Shown here: piece by piece, positions 1 to 12,759 of the stretch
Layout of the letters: each line of letters opens with the position of its first letter
Position numbering within the stretch: the stretch's first letter is position 1
DNA from: Maea johnstoni
Taxonomy: Eukaryota; Annelida; Polychaeta; Spionida; Magelonidae
Assembly (NCBI GenBank): GCA_963942565.1
Contig: OZ012685.1
Coordinates: 24,734,553-24,798,552 of the forward strand
Length of the DNA stretch: 64,000 bases
Direction: 5' to 3'
Position numbers and translations under genes: made by a program
Notes under the pieces: generated by a model
What the model saw: only the letters and a program-made list of their open reading frames with translations
Databases searched by the model: none
Told to the model about the DNA's origin: nothing

Positions 1-1379
1 TTCCATCCACGAGTGATAACACCTGTTTCTCCCACGATAAAAAGGAGAAATTTACACGTTTAACCGTGAAGGTCACCCGCGCACTAGTTCAACAATGGTA
101 ATACGCGTTTGTTGTGACGTGCACCGTTTGTTTCCCCAGAAACTGGCGCCAGATCACGTATGTGACGCTTGTTCAAATCCACACGCGCTATTGTTGGGTC
201 TACCTTTGACCCAGCAGCAGTGACCCATTGATTGAAATTGAGGGATCTGATTGGACAATTACACCAGTTTGACCTTTAACCCCATTGAAGAACACCCATT
301 GAGGACGACTAATCCTTAACTGTAAAACACACCTCAGAGTGGGAGAAAACCCCATCCTTAGATCTGCATTAATCGGTACTCTTAACAACCTTGGAAACCC
401 CTTGATATGAACTTTATATTTGTGCAATAACCACACAGTATGAGTAGCGATTGATCGAAAATCAATGGTATTAAAAGAATTCAACCGGATGCAAAATCAT
501 CATTTTGCAACAGATTGAAAATAGAACTAAGAGACAAGTGGAATGAATAGTGGCAGATCTAACCATCTAAACTGCATTAAAATTGACCCACAGCAAGTAA
601 TCCATTTTTACCGTGATCATCGAGGCCACCGCCATGGCAGCTTTTACGGCTACTATAAAGGTCACGTGAGCATTTGTTGTGTTGATGCACAAGCTCCTCA
701 GCATTCAAAGGGGCAATAGAGGACAGCCAGCTTCCTGGGATTCCAGGTTTTAAGCGACCTTTGGCATCAAGCACGCCAGCTTCAACCAAAAGTAAAAAGG
801 TGTGATTTATTTAAATCATTCTCATATAACAAATGATGCATAACAAACTTAGGAGTTGAAGAGCAAAATTCCAGTTGCTACCTACGTATGGAGTAGGACC
901 CACTTGTCTTAGAGTCTCAGATTTGGTTAAACCTGCACCTTTTTCACACGAGCCTGAACTTTTGATTATGTACATACTTTTTGCATTGTACTTAGAATTC
1001 AGTGACACGAGTAGTGGGGCATGGGAATAGCAAATGTCTATCTGTTTGATCATCTATGCGTGTGTCCTTGTATATGCCTGTATGAAAATAGTTTCAGTGC
1101 CATAACTTGAGAAGAGAGGATTCTCTATTTAATTGCACTTGAAAATAGGAAAAAGTGAAGACTGAATCCTCATGACTTTAAAAGGAAAATGTAAGTCCAC
1201 CTTGTCCCATAATTGACAGAGTTTATTCACCAGGTTCTGGGGTTGGGCACTTTGTGCAGAATTTATTCCAGGATTATTTTGTATACACTGCTATGTTTTG
1301 CGTGAATGTTTACTTATTGTTTCAGGTATGTCTTTCTCTTTTTTTATACTGAGACACCCCTACATACTGCTTGAGTAAA
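1..1379. other. No recognised gene
   Basis: Moderately AT-rich sequence. Two short minus-strand open frames (200-484 and 577-789) show no motif I recognise. The second follows a weak pyrimidine-rich stretch and could be a stray exon, but nothing supports that beyond the open frame itself. No tRNA or obvious transposon ends were seen. Confidence 0.4.
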
Positions 1380-1712
1380 GGGGACCAGCATTATCAATGC
1401 GATTGAAAGCAAACAGTACACAAGGGCAATTAAAGGACTGTAAAATGCCACAAAAGGAACCACTGAGAGATTTCATGAGTTCACAAATAAGAATGTTTTC
1501 AAAGAAGTGGTACACCCCTCGCAAAGTAACCTTCCCCTGTGCAGACCAGCCACACATGGTCCCATTGAACAATTTTCATGGACAGATGTTTGTAATGTTA
1601 TGGAAAAGGAAGCATCAATGCTAAACTCAGTGTTGTTAGGGGCATTTGGTTTTGAAATACATCCTTTGTTTCAGTCATTGCACTTGGTTTGTTTACTGTA
1701 TAGGTGGTGATG
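1380..1712 (+). pseudogene. Unrecognised coding fragment
   Basis: Two overlapping plus-strand open frames (1397-1624 and 1507-1710) have protein-like composition rich in W, F, P and K. I recognise no family. It could be a decayed piece of a mobile element or of a host exon. No start context, splice signals or terminal repeats tie it to its neighbours, so it is listed only so that it can be searched. Confidence 0.2.
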
Positions 1713-2018
1713 TTATTGACTGATTATATTGATACGTCACTCCACATATTTATCATACTTACCTGTACTGAAAATGTGATGTTCATGATTACCTGTGCTT
1801 ACAAAAGGAGTTCCCAGTTTCTAGTAAGTGGTGCTAACCCAAAATGTATTCATTATCTATAGGAATTGAGGACTCAAGCGAGAGTCAGTGGAGCAATTGA
1901 GTCACATTGGTATCTATTTACGCTACAAATCCCTTTTCAAAAGCAAAGAGTGAGTCAAGTGTGGCCAATTCTTATTCTTCCTAGAAAACTTTCCTCACGC
2001 CTAGCGATTCTTAAACCT

Positions 2019-2153
2019 CCGTAAATGATTTATAATGGGATTTATGGAATTCCATAAATACCATTTACTTCTAGAAGTCCATAAATGATTCATGGATATC
2101 CATAAACGATTTATGGAATTCCATAAATGATTTATGGAATTCCATAAATGCTT
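2019..2153. repeat. Palindromic tandem repeat (CCATAAATGATTTATGGAA)
   Basis: About five imperfect copies of a self-complementary roughly 20-bp unit of the form CCATAAATGATTTATGGAA follow one another. Each unit is itself a palindrome, so either strand could fold into a series of short hairpins. No gene overlaps it. Confidence 0.7.
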
Positions 2154-2769
2154 ACTTTAGTGAACTTTAGCTTGCCATAGTTATACCTTTCAATGGCCGA
2201 TATTCAAAAATGCAGAATTTCATGTACTGTAGGCAACTTTGTCATGAATCACATGTACTCATTTGTTTGAGGCTTCATTGGCTGACACTTTCACTGACAC
2301 TTTCACTTTTGCTGACACTTGTCCATAATGACATATTGGTCAGCATGCTTAAATAATTCCTGGGTCAGCAGAGAAGCAGATATGGATATCTGAGATGGGA
2401 ATTATCGTGAGGAGACCTCTTCCCATTTGCCTACTTTTGAAGTTTCACCTCAATTCTTCTAATTTGTATTATCACTCCTTTCTTTGCCATCTTAACCTAC
2501 ATTTTGACAAGCTTGTAGAAAATCAAGTCGTGCATTGATTTAACCATAAGAAACTTCTGCCTCACCCTAGGACAATGCAATTTACAAACTTGCTGCAGGG
2601 GTCGGTTCTCTGAGGTATTTAACTGCTTGGCCTCCGTGTGCATGCGCATGGGTGAGACATTTAGAAGGCAATCAACAGTGCAATGCAGTTTTTGACCGTT
2701 AAAGCAAGTTTTTAGAATGAATGAAATATACAGTATAATAGCTTAATTTATTGGAAAAACGAACACTAG

Positions 2770-2884
2770 TGTGGTGTTGACATGAGAGTCTCGGTCCAAC
2801 TCTCGGGCGTGTACGAGACTAGAGGGCTCCCTGGCTAGACGACGTAGACCCCTCTGACTAGCAGGACGTACCTCCCCCATGAGC
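2770..2884 (+). repeat. 5' LTR (part matching the 3' LTR)
   Basis: Starts TGTGGTGTTGAC and aligns in direct orientation with 3835-3950. Shared landmarks are GACGACGTAGACCCCTCTGA and GGACGTACCTCCCCC. Identity by eye is about 90 percent. Confidence 0.65.
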
Positions 2885-2904
2885 GACGCCGACCAGCACT
2901 CCCT

Positions 2905-3616
2905 TCCTTCAAAGGATGTCTCACAATATTTTGCGACCCTTGTTTTTACCCGGGGAATGACTCAGAGGTCCTACGCATCCTGAAGGAGGATATGGTATTC
3001 GGAGCCCTCGGATGTCACCCTGGACAGGCGTACCGGTATTCGTACAAAACTGGATGCGCCATGGAATCCCTTCTCCGCCATCCTAAAATCATAGCCATAG
3101 GTGAAATGGGACTGGATTTCTCCTTCCATCACCTCAAACAGAACCCGAAGCATCTTCAAAAGGAAGTACTTGAAAGACAACTAGTCCTTGCTGCACTGGT
3201 CGCGAAACCAGTCATCTTCCATCAACGAGAATGTGACAATGAGGTCCTGGTCGCGGCAAAGAAGCATCTGCCCCCGATACACCAAGATACACATCCACTC
3301 TTGCAAGCTATCTTGGAGCCAGATGATGGCGTGGATACGGTTCTTTCCGAACTCTTACTTCGGAATAACATCCGCCATTACCCATGAGGAAGAGGAAGAA
3401 GTCCGGGAGGTAGCCATCTGTGCTCCGCTACATCGTCATGTTACGGAGACCGATGCTCCATATTTCCTACCGAAGCTCGCTCCTTCCAGCCATCGTTACA
3501 GCGATCCCTTGATGGTACTTCTGGGCGCCAAATCAATTGCTGAGATAAAGGGAATTCCTCTCTGGGATGTTCTTCAACAGATTCACAAGAACATCTGGAA
3601 TCTGTATGGAGTTTGA
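2905..3616 (+). pseudogene. TATDN2-like TatD-family nuclease remnant
   Basis: TatD-family metal-dependent DNases use a TIM-barrel with His/Asp/Glu metal ligands. The conceptual translation shows family landmarks: GALGCHPGQA, IGEMGLDFS, then ETDAPYFLP near the C-terminus and a closing segment like that of TATDN2. The match to the TATDN2 branch rests on IGEMGLD, ETDAPYFLP and the final LYGV-type ending. The coding remnant lies wholly between the two LTRs and in their orientation, so I treat it as cargo of that fossil. It is broken (about one or two breaks) and begins inside the domain. A host gene that merely sits between two repeats remains possible. Confidence 0.7.
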
Positions 3617-3676
3617 TTGAGCAGGTCGCGGAGAAATGTAAATAAGAGTGTATATATGAAGAATGTATATATGTTT

Positions 3677-3806
3677 TTCCGGTTTAAACCGGATTTCAAC
3701 GGATAAACCTAATAACACAGAGATCTTCCGGTTCAAACCAGATTCCCACGGATAAACCTAGAAACACATAGATCTTCCGGTTTAAACCGGATTCCCACAG
3801 ATAGAA
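3677..3806 (+). repeat. 49-bp tandem repeat, about 2.6 copies
   Basis: Units begin TTCCGGTTTAAACCGGATT at 3677, 3726 and 3775. The core TCCGGTTTAAACCGGA is a perfect palindrome in two of the copies. The array lies between the nuclease remnant and the polypurine tract of the LTR fossil, so it probably belongs to the element's 3' untranslated part. Confidence 0.75.
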
Positions 3807-3834
3807 AATGCTCCGAAAATAAAAAGGGGAGAAG

Positions 3835-3993
3835 TGTTGTGTTGACGTGAGAGTCTTGATCCAACTCTCGCGCGTGGACGAGACTAGAGGGCTCCCGGGT
3901 TAGACGACGTAGACCCCTCTGACTAACAGGACGTACCTCCCCCGTGAGCTTCCCTGATAGAAAGATAATTTCTACCATTTAGTCATCACAACA
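3835..3993 (+). repeat. 3' LTR
   Basis: 159 bp, TG...CA, with 7-11 bp inverted ends (TGTTGTG / CACAACA). It directly follows the polypurine tract at 3821-3834. Its first 116 bp match the left repeat. Confidence 0.65.
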
Positions 3994-5699
3994 TCAGTCG
4001 GGAACCACTGAGTGAGCAAATCCATCAACCATGGCAGGAGCACTTAGTATTATTGAAAATAACAGTTGTATGTCCCTACGTTAACATTGTTTCCGGGAAT
4101 GGCCAGAGCTGCGAGAGAGGAAATGATGCGCATATTGCCAGGATTGATGGCACTAGTAAGTTTGACTGTCTAGAGGGACTATAGCCAGCTGCTCAGGAAT
4201 TCCATAAAGAAATGATTTTCCTGCAGGTATGCACTTTTGGGAAAAGCTCTTTGTATGGTACATTGCCAAACATATAGCTGAACAAGCATATCAAGCTCTA
4301 CAGTCCTCCTCTTTCTCTGGATCTGTTTCGTCTTTTAGAATGAGTCTATTACCCTAAATGAATGCTGTAGAATTAGATGTTGTTTTCGTGACAGTGAATA
4401 TCTGAAAATATTCACTTTCCAGTAAATAAAAGCCTGTCTGTTTTTGAACAATTACTTTTGGAAAGTTTTACATTATCATGTTACATACTACAAGTCTAGT
4501 GATGTCCTTGATATCAAATTCTATCGATTCAATTAATTGATATATTTTCCAATTCAATTATATTTGATCCGAAAAGCTGTAACATGCTAGTAAGGCACAA
4601 TCATTGATCTTGAAGTCAATCACAATAAAAACACGCTTTCTTTTATACAATTCATCAATTATCATAATCTAAATTCAACAAATCACTGAGATAAGTAAAG
4701 TCAAAGTGGTCACTTTGTATTTATGGATTCATCAATGATTATAAGCAATTATACTGTATTCTATTCTATTTTCATTTTGTTTGAATACATATATAACTTG
4801 ATTTATTCATCAAATTACTTCATTATATCTTATTTATCTGAATAAGTGTTTCCTTCATATTACAATTGATTTCATTTTGAATTGTATTAATTTTGTGGCT
4901 GTTTTTATATGTATGTATTTTACCTATAGCCACATTGTATGTCTACATAGACATACATGATGTTTGTTCATTTGAGACACAAACATTCGAAATGTATGTA
5001 TCTCCTATACTGCCCACAAGATGAGCTGTACGTTTAGAGAATGTTTCAGTCATTGTGTATCTGAAGGTATTATAAACAGAAAAAAATTATGGCTGTTTGT
5101 TCTGGTTTCCGAACTCTTCCACACAAGATGAACTTCATGTTTTGTTGGTGAGCAATCAACTGCTCACGATGTTTTTGCATGTGTGCTACTTATAGCTGGC
5201 AGCCGCAGTATACGGTAAACTGAAATCCCCAATAGTTGCGGTGATTGGGGGTAATTTTTGTTGATTCTGTCACATTGATACGGTTGCCTTATAGATGTGA
5301 CTATCAACAGGGTTTCATTGAAAGGTGCATTGACTTAAGAGATTATATCGATGACACCCCTATACATGTCAACTCGTCAATGTCAATCTGGACTTTATTT
5401 TCAAATTTTCTCATCTCCTGAACGGGGTACACTTGCTCAACTTAAGAACTATTTCAACATCCATACTGTGGGTGCTGAATATTGAGGACAAACCTTCAAT
5501 AATCATTGGACCCTATACATCTCAGCATATGAGGACTTATCTCCCTTGTAGCAATGCAGGTATTGTCAATGGCGAACTGCACTGTGCCATCACAAAGACA
5601 GTGAAAGCACTGATGAAACAAGACATGCATTCATAAATGACTGCTTTAAAAAAAGTAGCTAATGTGAAAAAGTTTTTGACATGTGTGATCATAATAAAG
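3994..5699. other. AT-rich DNA without a recognised gene
   Basis: Strongly AT-rich, especially 4480-4920. The short open frame at 5433-5636 has no motif I recognise; it might be upstream debris of the PIF1 relic that starts near 5700, but I could not align it. No terminal repeats or RNA genes were seen. Confidence 0.4.
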
Positions 5700-7852
5700 G
5701 GAAAGGACTCACAACTAGAAATCAGTTCCCACTTAAAGTAGCATATGCACTGACTATCTATTATTCTTATAGTCGAACCTTACAGAGAATCAATGTGAAT
5801 TGCAGTTGTGTTGGGAATGCTGGGAAATTTGGAGTAGCAGTATGAATGACTCTCTGCACTGAAGGGTGGCACTTTATCAAGTAAAACAGAGTTGCTGCCT
5901 GCAAGAAGCATCCAGAAGAAGTGTACCTTATATCATGACATACCAAGCAAAGAGTTTGTAGAAGACCTCATCCGCTGCTGGATAAGACATGAATCAACAG
6001 ATAAGGCATCCACATGAAATTTTTAATGAGTTCTACAGTCAACTGAACCACTTCAAGTGTCTGACGTCATTCTGGAAAAAACACAGAATCTCACCCCATT
6101 AAGAGGGAATGTATCTACATTCTTAGACAAGGTTGTCTCCTTTCCAGGCATTACAGATTTCTTAACAGATATGTTAAAAGCTGTCAAAAATGACATGAAA
6201 TCACATGAAAACATAAGTATCTTTTTTCAATTACATATGGACAGAGGTGACAAGGAATTTTCCACCTGATATCGCTAAATTGGCACACATAAAAATAAAA
6301 TGTAAAACGAATTGGTGGGGGGGGGGGGGGGGGGGGGGGGGGCGTGTATAGAAGTTAGGCCACAATTTTTTCTTTTCGTTGAGATTCAGGGCTCAATTTT
6401 TTTTTCCATTATTTCTGGGCTCAATTTTTTTTTCACAGATTTTGAGGGCTCAGTTTTTTTCATCACTTTCAGGGACCTAGGGTGTCCTAGTCCGTATGCC
6501 ATTGGCGCACATGGGGCCGTTCGCAGCTGCCAATGCAGCCCCCAGAAGCCAGAGGGTCTTAGGTGCTCTGAGATGCATTATCAGCTTTATCCGAGGCCCA
6601 ACTGAGTGATTCCAGATGAAAATTCGTTGTTTTGAGAAAACAATACGATTTTTGCCCCTTTTTCGGTGTGCAGGCCTGTCTGCCTGTGTGCACAATGCAA
6701 TTGCGGCAGGGGGTCTTTTTTTCAATTCTATACACGCCCCCCCCCCCCCCTGGATATCTAATGGTCAATGCCTTAGTAGTACATTCTTTTAGCATCTCAA
6801 AGATACAGTTCAAAGGTGAACTGAAAGAGACTTAGAATTTGATATGCTTTAATATGTGTTTATGCTTCTCGTGACAAACTGATTGCAGATACATCACAAA
6901 TCTGCTTAACTAGCTTTAGTAAGGAAAACGCTTTAGTAAGGAAAAACAAGGGTTCATGCAAATATATGACAAGACATCATTTCTGCACATGCTAGAGGTA
7001 TCAGAAGCAGAAACAGAAGCATAAACAAGCGATGCATCTTGCTTGAAGTAGATTGAGGAGTAGCAAGGTTAAGCTAGGGATTGATAAATGTTACAGATGA
7101 CATTGTTTTTTGAGACCATTAAGCATATATCTGACAAAATATTAGAAAGGCACAGGGAAATTTCTTTAAAGTTGTTTTTAGAAAGATTGCAACAGGATGT
7201 TAATATTGTCCAACATTGCTTTGCCTTGTTGGGAGAAAGCAAAACACAATCTTTCTGATTGCATGGTAATGGTCCACTTTGAGTCCATTACAGATAACTT
7301 TGTAAAATTTCAAGTTGATGACTTCATAAAAAGATATTGTACAGACAAACGTGACAAGGCAACAGCTTTAAGGACTGTTCTAAAATTGAAGGAATGCAAA
7401 GCAAGACAGATAACTAAAAAGTATGAGTAGAATAACAGGATGTATATAATTGTGGTATATGCAAAGAGGATTGTGTAAGCAGCCGAGTTAGTTATAAGGA
7501 AGAGACTGTTGGATGTGAACTTTGGTTTTACTACACTTGTGTTGGACTTAAAGGGAATGTGATACACTGCCGTCTGCCATTTTGAAATTGCACCACATCA
7601 ACGTGAAAGCGCTGCAGAGGAAATGAACTAAAGGTGTTGCTCCTAAAAACACCCAAAAAGAGAAAAATCCACCTTCTTCACAGACGACAAATGATGACCA
7701 GGCATTTATGGCAACCACTTAGACAGATGGCAAAGCTGACAACAGCAAATCCGCGCAGATTAAAGAGGTTGAAGTTGAAAAACCTCCAAGTCCAGCTGAA
7801 ACACATGCTATTTCTGATCTTCCTGAAGAACCCCTTTCACAATCTCCTAGGG
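5700..7852 (+). pseudogene. Decayed PIF1-like helicase / PHD-finger relic (copy 3)
   Basis: Plus-strand remnant of the same protein as in the 26-34 kb P element. Near 5735 the translation reads VAYALTIYY, matching the helicase motif LAYALTMHRAQGQTL; after it come NVNCSCVGNAGKFGVAV (compare VDCSGVRNPGQIGVAV) and KKHPEEVY. Farther on, EVSEAETEA and the stretch around 7197-7430 match the linker of the intact-looking copy, and residues around 7450-7560 match its PHD finger. Many stops and frameshifts are present and the Walker A and B exons are missing, so it is a dead 3' part. A hairpin element (6317-6750) interrupts it, and a truncated LINE begins where it ends. Confidence 0.7.
6317..6750. mobile_element. 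Hairpin-ended non-autonomous element with G/C-run termini
   Basis: The left end is a run of about 26 G followed by CGTGTATAGAA. The right end is its inverse, TTCTATACACG followed by about 14 C. The terminal inverted repeat is thus a homopolymer plus an 11-bp unique stem. The interior has three or four tandem GGGCTCAATTTTTTTTTC-like lines and no coding capacity that I accept. It sits inside the PIF1 relic, which shows that it inserted. The exact target-site duplication is obscured by the G run (TGG is possible). Confidence 0.6.
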
Positions 7853-10017
7853 GTCCAAGTATCTGCCTCTTTAATGATGACACCCCAACTTATCTGCATC
7901 CAGCAATTGGTTCTTTTACATCTATAGATCTCACCATGTGCTCTCCTTTAATTTTCATGGATTTTACATGGAGGGTGGAGGAAGATCTTTATGGCAGTGC
8001 CCAGTTCCCTATCATCTTAGAAAGTCATTATCATCCGCCAGACGATAGACCACAAAAGTGGCAGTTTCACAAAGCTGGTTGGAACCTCTTTAAAGACCTA
8101 TGTTTGGAGGCTTTTCTTCAAGACGATCTTGATGGAGGTCTCCACCAGGAAACTTTTATCGACAAGCTTTGTGAAATTGCCAACCAAACAATACCAAAAT
8201 TGAATCCTAACCCCAAGAAGCCAGAGAGGCCATAGTTCTCTAATGAGTGTAAGGAAGCTATGTTAGAACGAAAGAGATCTCTTAGAGTTTTGAAAGGATC
8301 TCCAACAAATGCCAATTTACAAGAATATCATATAAAAAGGGCCAAAGCAAGACAGGTCATTCGTGCCAACAAAAAGAATAGTTGTCACGAATATGTGTCC
8401 AAACTAAATGCCAGAACGTCTATGAAGAAATGGTGGGACATGGTCTGTTAAATCAACGTTAAGGGGGGCAGTCCATCCGTAAAACATATTGAAAAGAATG
8501 GCAAAGAAATAACACAACCAAGGGATAAAGCCACCATTGGCGAGGCAATATCCGTCAATTCATCCTCTGCACATTGTTCACCTAAATTCCAACGCATCAA
8601 AAATAGACAAGAGAGAAACGCCCTTATATTCCAATCTGACAATACAGAACCATATAATCAACTCTTTTCAATAGATGAGCTCAGGACTGCGCTTGGCAAA
8701 GCCCATGACACAGCTCCTGGTCCGGATCAAATACGTTATCAGATTGCAAAGCATCTTCCTGAAGCTTCTCTCCAATGCCTTTTAAAGGTTTTTAATGATA
8801 TTTGGGAAAGTGGATAGTTTCCCCTTTCCTGGAGAGAAGCCACCATCATACCCATTGCCAAGCCAGGAAAAGATTCCAAAGATCCAAATAGTTACCGCCC
8901 AATAGCTATGACTAGTTGTGTATGTAAGACCATGGAACGAATGATCAATGATCGTCTTGTTTGGTATCTTGAAACTTCCATACTCAATACGGAAGCCCAA
9001 ATTGGCTTCCGGAAAACACGAAGCACAATGGATCATCATGTGCGATTTGAGACTTTTGTAGGAGAGGGATTTTTAAATGGGGAAGATGTAGTGTCTATCT
9101 TTTTTGGCCTTGAAAAGGCATTTGACACCACTTGGAAATATGGAATTATGAAAAATTTACATGAAATGGACCTCAGGGGACGTTAACCCCTTTATATGCC
9201 AAAATAAATTTATCTGAGAGGAAATTTCGAGTCAGAGTGGGGACATCATCCCTTTCTGACATTTATGACCAAGAAATAGGAGTTCCCCAGAGAAGCATTT
9301 TATCTGTCAACCTTTTTATTGTCAAAATCAACAGCATCTCCAATTGCATAAGGAATGGTGTTGACAAGTCTCTGTTTGTTGTTGATGACTTTGGTGTCTC
9401 ACATCGATCAAAACACATGCACGCTATAGAAAGGTAGCTCCAACTTCATCTAAATAGAATAGAAGATTGGGCTGATAATAATGGTTTTAAATTATCCCAA
9501 TCAAAGACTGTCTGTGTCCATTTTTGTCGAAGGAGGGGTCTTCATCCAGATCCTTACTTAGTACTTTATAACCCCATTCCTGTAAAGAAGGAAACAGTTC
9601 CTTGGCATTTTACTCGATTCAAAATTGACATTTGTCCCTCATATCAAGGACCTGAAGAAAAGGTGTCTCAAGGCTTTGAATTTGTTGAGAGTAGTTTCCA
9701 CCACTGACTGGGGTGAAGATCGTACAGTTCTTTTACGACTGTATAGAGCCCTTGTTCGATCAAAGGTAGACTATGGATGTTTTACTTACGGAGCAGCATG
9801 TAAATCTTATATCTCTTTGCTGGATCCTATTCAAAACCAGGGTTTGAGGCTTTCTCTTGGAGCCTTTAGAACCGCTCCTGCACAGAGTCTTTGTGTTGAG
9901 GCGAATGAGCTCCCTCTTCACCTCAGATGAGAAAAGCTTGCTCTTCAATTGGCTACTTAAGTAATTGCCAACCCAAATAACCCTGTTTATTATACTATTT
10001 TTAACCCTTGGTATGTC
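7853..10017 (+). pseudogene. LINE segment A: endonuclease end and reverse transcriptase
   Basis: The longest RT segment. It begins with the last third of the endonuclease, then a linker (KRAKARQVIRAN), the RT fingers and palm, the catalytic box read as FVVDDFGV near 9385, and the thumb (KFLGILLDSKLTF-like, YRALVRSKVDYG). It lacks the roughly 358-bp deletion shared by segments B and C. Several stops and frameshifts are present. It ends abruptly at GGTATGT, where the sequence jumps back to TATAAAAGGGGC, the start of the next segment. Confidence 0.8.
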
Positions 10018-11819
10018 GTATAAAAGGGGCTAAAGCAAGACAGGTCATTCGTGCCAACAAAAGGAAAAGTTGGCACGAATATGTATCGAAATTGAATGCC
10101 AGAACGCCATAGAAGAAATGCTGGGACATGGTCCGTAAAATCAAGGGTAAGGGGGGCAGTCCGCCTGTAAAGCATATTGAGAAGAATGGAAAATAAATAA
10201 CGCAACCAAGGGATATTGCTAATACCATTGGGGAGGCAATATCCTTCAATTCCTCCTCTGCACATTGTTCACTTAAATTTTCAATGCATCAAAAATAGAC
10301 AAAACAGAAACCCACTTATATTCCAATCTGACAATACCGAACCATATAATCAACCCTTTTTAATAGATGAGCTCAGGAATGCGCTTGGCAAAGCCCATGA
10401 CACAGCTCCTGGTCCTGATCAAATACGTTATCAGATTTAAAAACACCTTCCTGAAGCTTACCTCCAATGCCTTTTAATGGTTTTTAATGATATTTGGGAA
10501 ACTGGAGAGTTTCACCCTTCCTGGAGAGAAGCCACCATCATACCCATTGCTAAGCCAGGAAAAGATTCCAAAGATCCAAATAATTACCGCCCAATAGCTT
10601 TGACCAGTTGTGTATGTAAGACCATGGAACGAATGATCAATGATCATCTTGTTTGGTATCTTGAATCTTCCTTACTCATTACGGAAGCCCAAAGTGGCTT
10701 CCGGAAAACACAAAGCAAAATGGATCATCGTGTGCTATTTGAGACTTTTTGTAAGAAAGGGATTTTTTAAATGGGGAACATGTAGTGTCTATCTTTTTTG
10801 ATCTTGAAAAGGCATATGACACCACTTGGAAATATGAAATCATGATTATATTGTCGAAGAAGGGGTCTTCATCCAGATCCTTACTTAGTACTTTATGATA
10901 ACCCCATTCCTGTAAAGAAGGAAACAAAGTTCCTTGGCATTTTACTCGATTCAAAATTGACATTTGTCCCTCATATCAAGGACCTGAAGAAAAGGTGTCT
11001 CAAGGCTTTGAATTTGTTGAGAGTAGTTTCCACCACTGACTGGAGTGAAGATCGTACAGTTCTTTTATGACTGTATAGTGCCCTTGTTCAATCAAAGGTA
11101 GACTATGGATGCTTTATTTACGGAGCAGCATGTAAATCTTATATCTCTTTCCTGGATCCTATTCAAAACCAGGGCACGGTTGCATAAAACTCACCTTAAC
11201 TTAAGATACACCTTGAGGTCAACTTAAGTTGTTCCTTAAAATAAGTGTGTTGCAATAACATTGGCTTGATAGAATTTGATGAAATGTGTTACACAGATCT
11301 ACAATTTTGTTGTTTTTCTTCAATAAAATGACATATTTCAAATGATTTACATTTAGTGGTTTATAGAATTGCTAATGTGAGTATCCAGGAAGAAGTAAAC
11401 CCATGAAATGCATTATATTTGTTGAATTCATTTTTGAGGAAAATCCTTAAATATAAGGATTCCTTAGACTAATGGCCATAATACAATGGGATTACACTTA
11501 AGATAAGGAAAAACACATCCTTAAGTGATAAGATTTTCCTTCACTAAGGAAGCACCTTAAGTGGGTTGCAATATGTACATTGAAATCAACCTTAGTAAAG
11601 GAATTTATTGGTACTTAAGGTTAAGGAGATTTCCATACTTAAGATTTTTCTTCATTTGTGACCTTTGACACCAGCATGACCTTTGACACATCCCAGCATG
11701 TTGAAAACCTTAGTGACCACAGACCATCCTTGTGCCATTTGTTCTATGAGGTGTAAGGCAGTATAAATAGTGGTGTCATACTATGGGCAATCAGACTGTC
11801 CTGCCTTCCACTTACCAAC

Positions 11820-12096
11820 ATGGCAGCAAAAAGGAAGCCCAATTGGAGTGAAGGGGAAAAGCTGCTTCTTGTTGAGTGCTATAGCACTTTAAAACACACT
11901 ATTAGGGGCAAATTCAGTGCCAAATTGTCCAAGGATGACAAGAAGGGTGCATTGGACGAATTGTATGCGAAATTCAGTAGCCAGAATGTCCATGGGAAGG
12001 AGAGGAGTATGGATGAGATGAAGAAAAAGTGGGACAACTTAACCATGACAGCCAAAAGAGACTATTCCACTTGGAAAAGGGAAGTGAAAAAGACAG
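11820..12096 (+). CDS. Harbinger Myb/SANT-like protein, first exon
   Basis: Harbinger elements encode a transposase plus a Myb/SANT-like DNA-binding protein that helps it enter the nucleus and bind the transposon ends. This ATG-initiated exon reads MAAKRKPNWSEGEKLLLVEC, the typical start of a Myb/SANT-like domain. It continues with DELYAKFSSQN and KWDNLTMTAKRDYSTWKREVKKTG, the tryptophan-spaced helices of that fold. A good donor (AG|GTAAGT) follows at 12097. No downstream exon could be placed in the rest of the element. About 92 residues of the family's N-terminal domain are intact, with no stop. The ATG lies about 650 bp inside the left end. Confidence 0.75.
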
Positions 12097-12759
12097 GTAA
12101 GTTTGTATGATATTTCTTTTAATCATTTGATACATGAAAGAGTGGCAAAGCAGGGAACTACAGTTAGTTATGTAACTCCCTGGACAAAGTGATTTCTTAG
12201 GCAAAACAAAAAACACCTTTCATTCTGATGACACAACAAAAAGGTTGGTCGGTAGATTTCTTTTTTGCAATACTGTTGTTCAACACATCATCACATGAGG
12301 CAAGCAGGTAGCCTGATTTACATGTACTTCAGTGAACATGATGTCTGGCTTGAATTGACCTTCAGACTCTAAATGAGCTTGCTCTCAGATAATGCTGTTT
12401 ACATGGTGAGTGTGGGTTGGTTAGACTATAAGTTCAGGGCAAGGAAACATGTTTTATTTGCTCTGCCACTGAAAAAAAGGTGCACTAGACTAGTCAAGAA
12501 AAAAATGACACGACAGGGAAATTGGAATCGAAGGTGTTTTTTTTTTACCTTATCAAAATCTAAATCTCCCCATTTCATAACAATCAAACATTTGCAACAA
12601 AACAGTTAATTGCTCTAAGAGGTGAATTCTGCTTCCATTGGCCGGTACTCAGAATGACGTTAATGCACTGGCCACTTGATTCCCCTGCTCCCCCACCCCG
12701 TGACAGCGGAGGTTTAGTGGGACAACGTCAAGGAGTAGACAGGGATTTCTGCAGTGGTC

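Larger units (their letters stand above)
2770..3993 (+). mobile_element. Small LTR-bounded fossil element with a TATDN2-like cargo
   Basis: Two direct repeats bound this unit. The right-hand copy starts TGTTGTGTTGA and ends TCATCACAACA, giving the TG...CA form with short inverted ends expected of an LTR. A polypurine tract (AAAAAGGGGAGAAG, 3821-3834) lies immediately before the 3' repeat, as in LTR retrotransposons. No gag, reverse transcriptase or integrase is visible in the 1.2 kb, so it is non-autonomous or reduced, and it is broken. The LTR copies differ at perhaps one base in ten, so it is not recent. The superfamily cannot be assigned from what remains. A clean target-site duplication was not found. 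Confidence 0.6.

Noticed and set aside
3188-3616. TatD remnant as an intact host TATDN2 gene
   Set aside because: It is enclosed by LTRs, lacks the start of the domain and is broken, so it is listed as a fossil.
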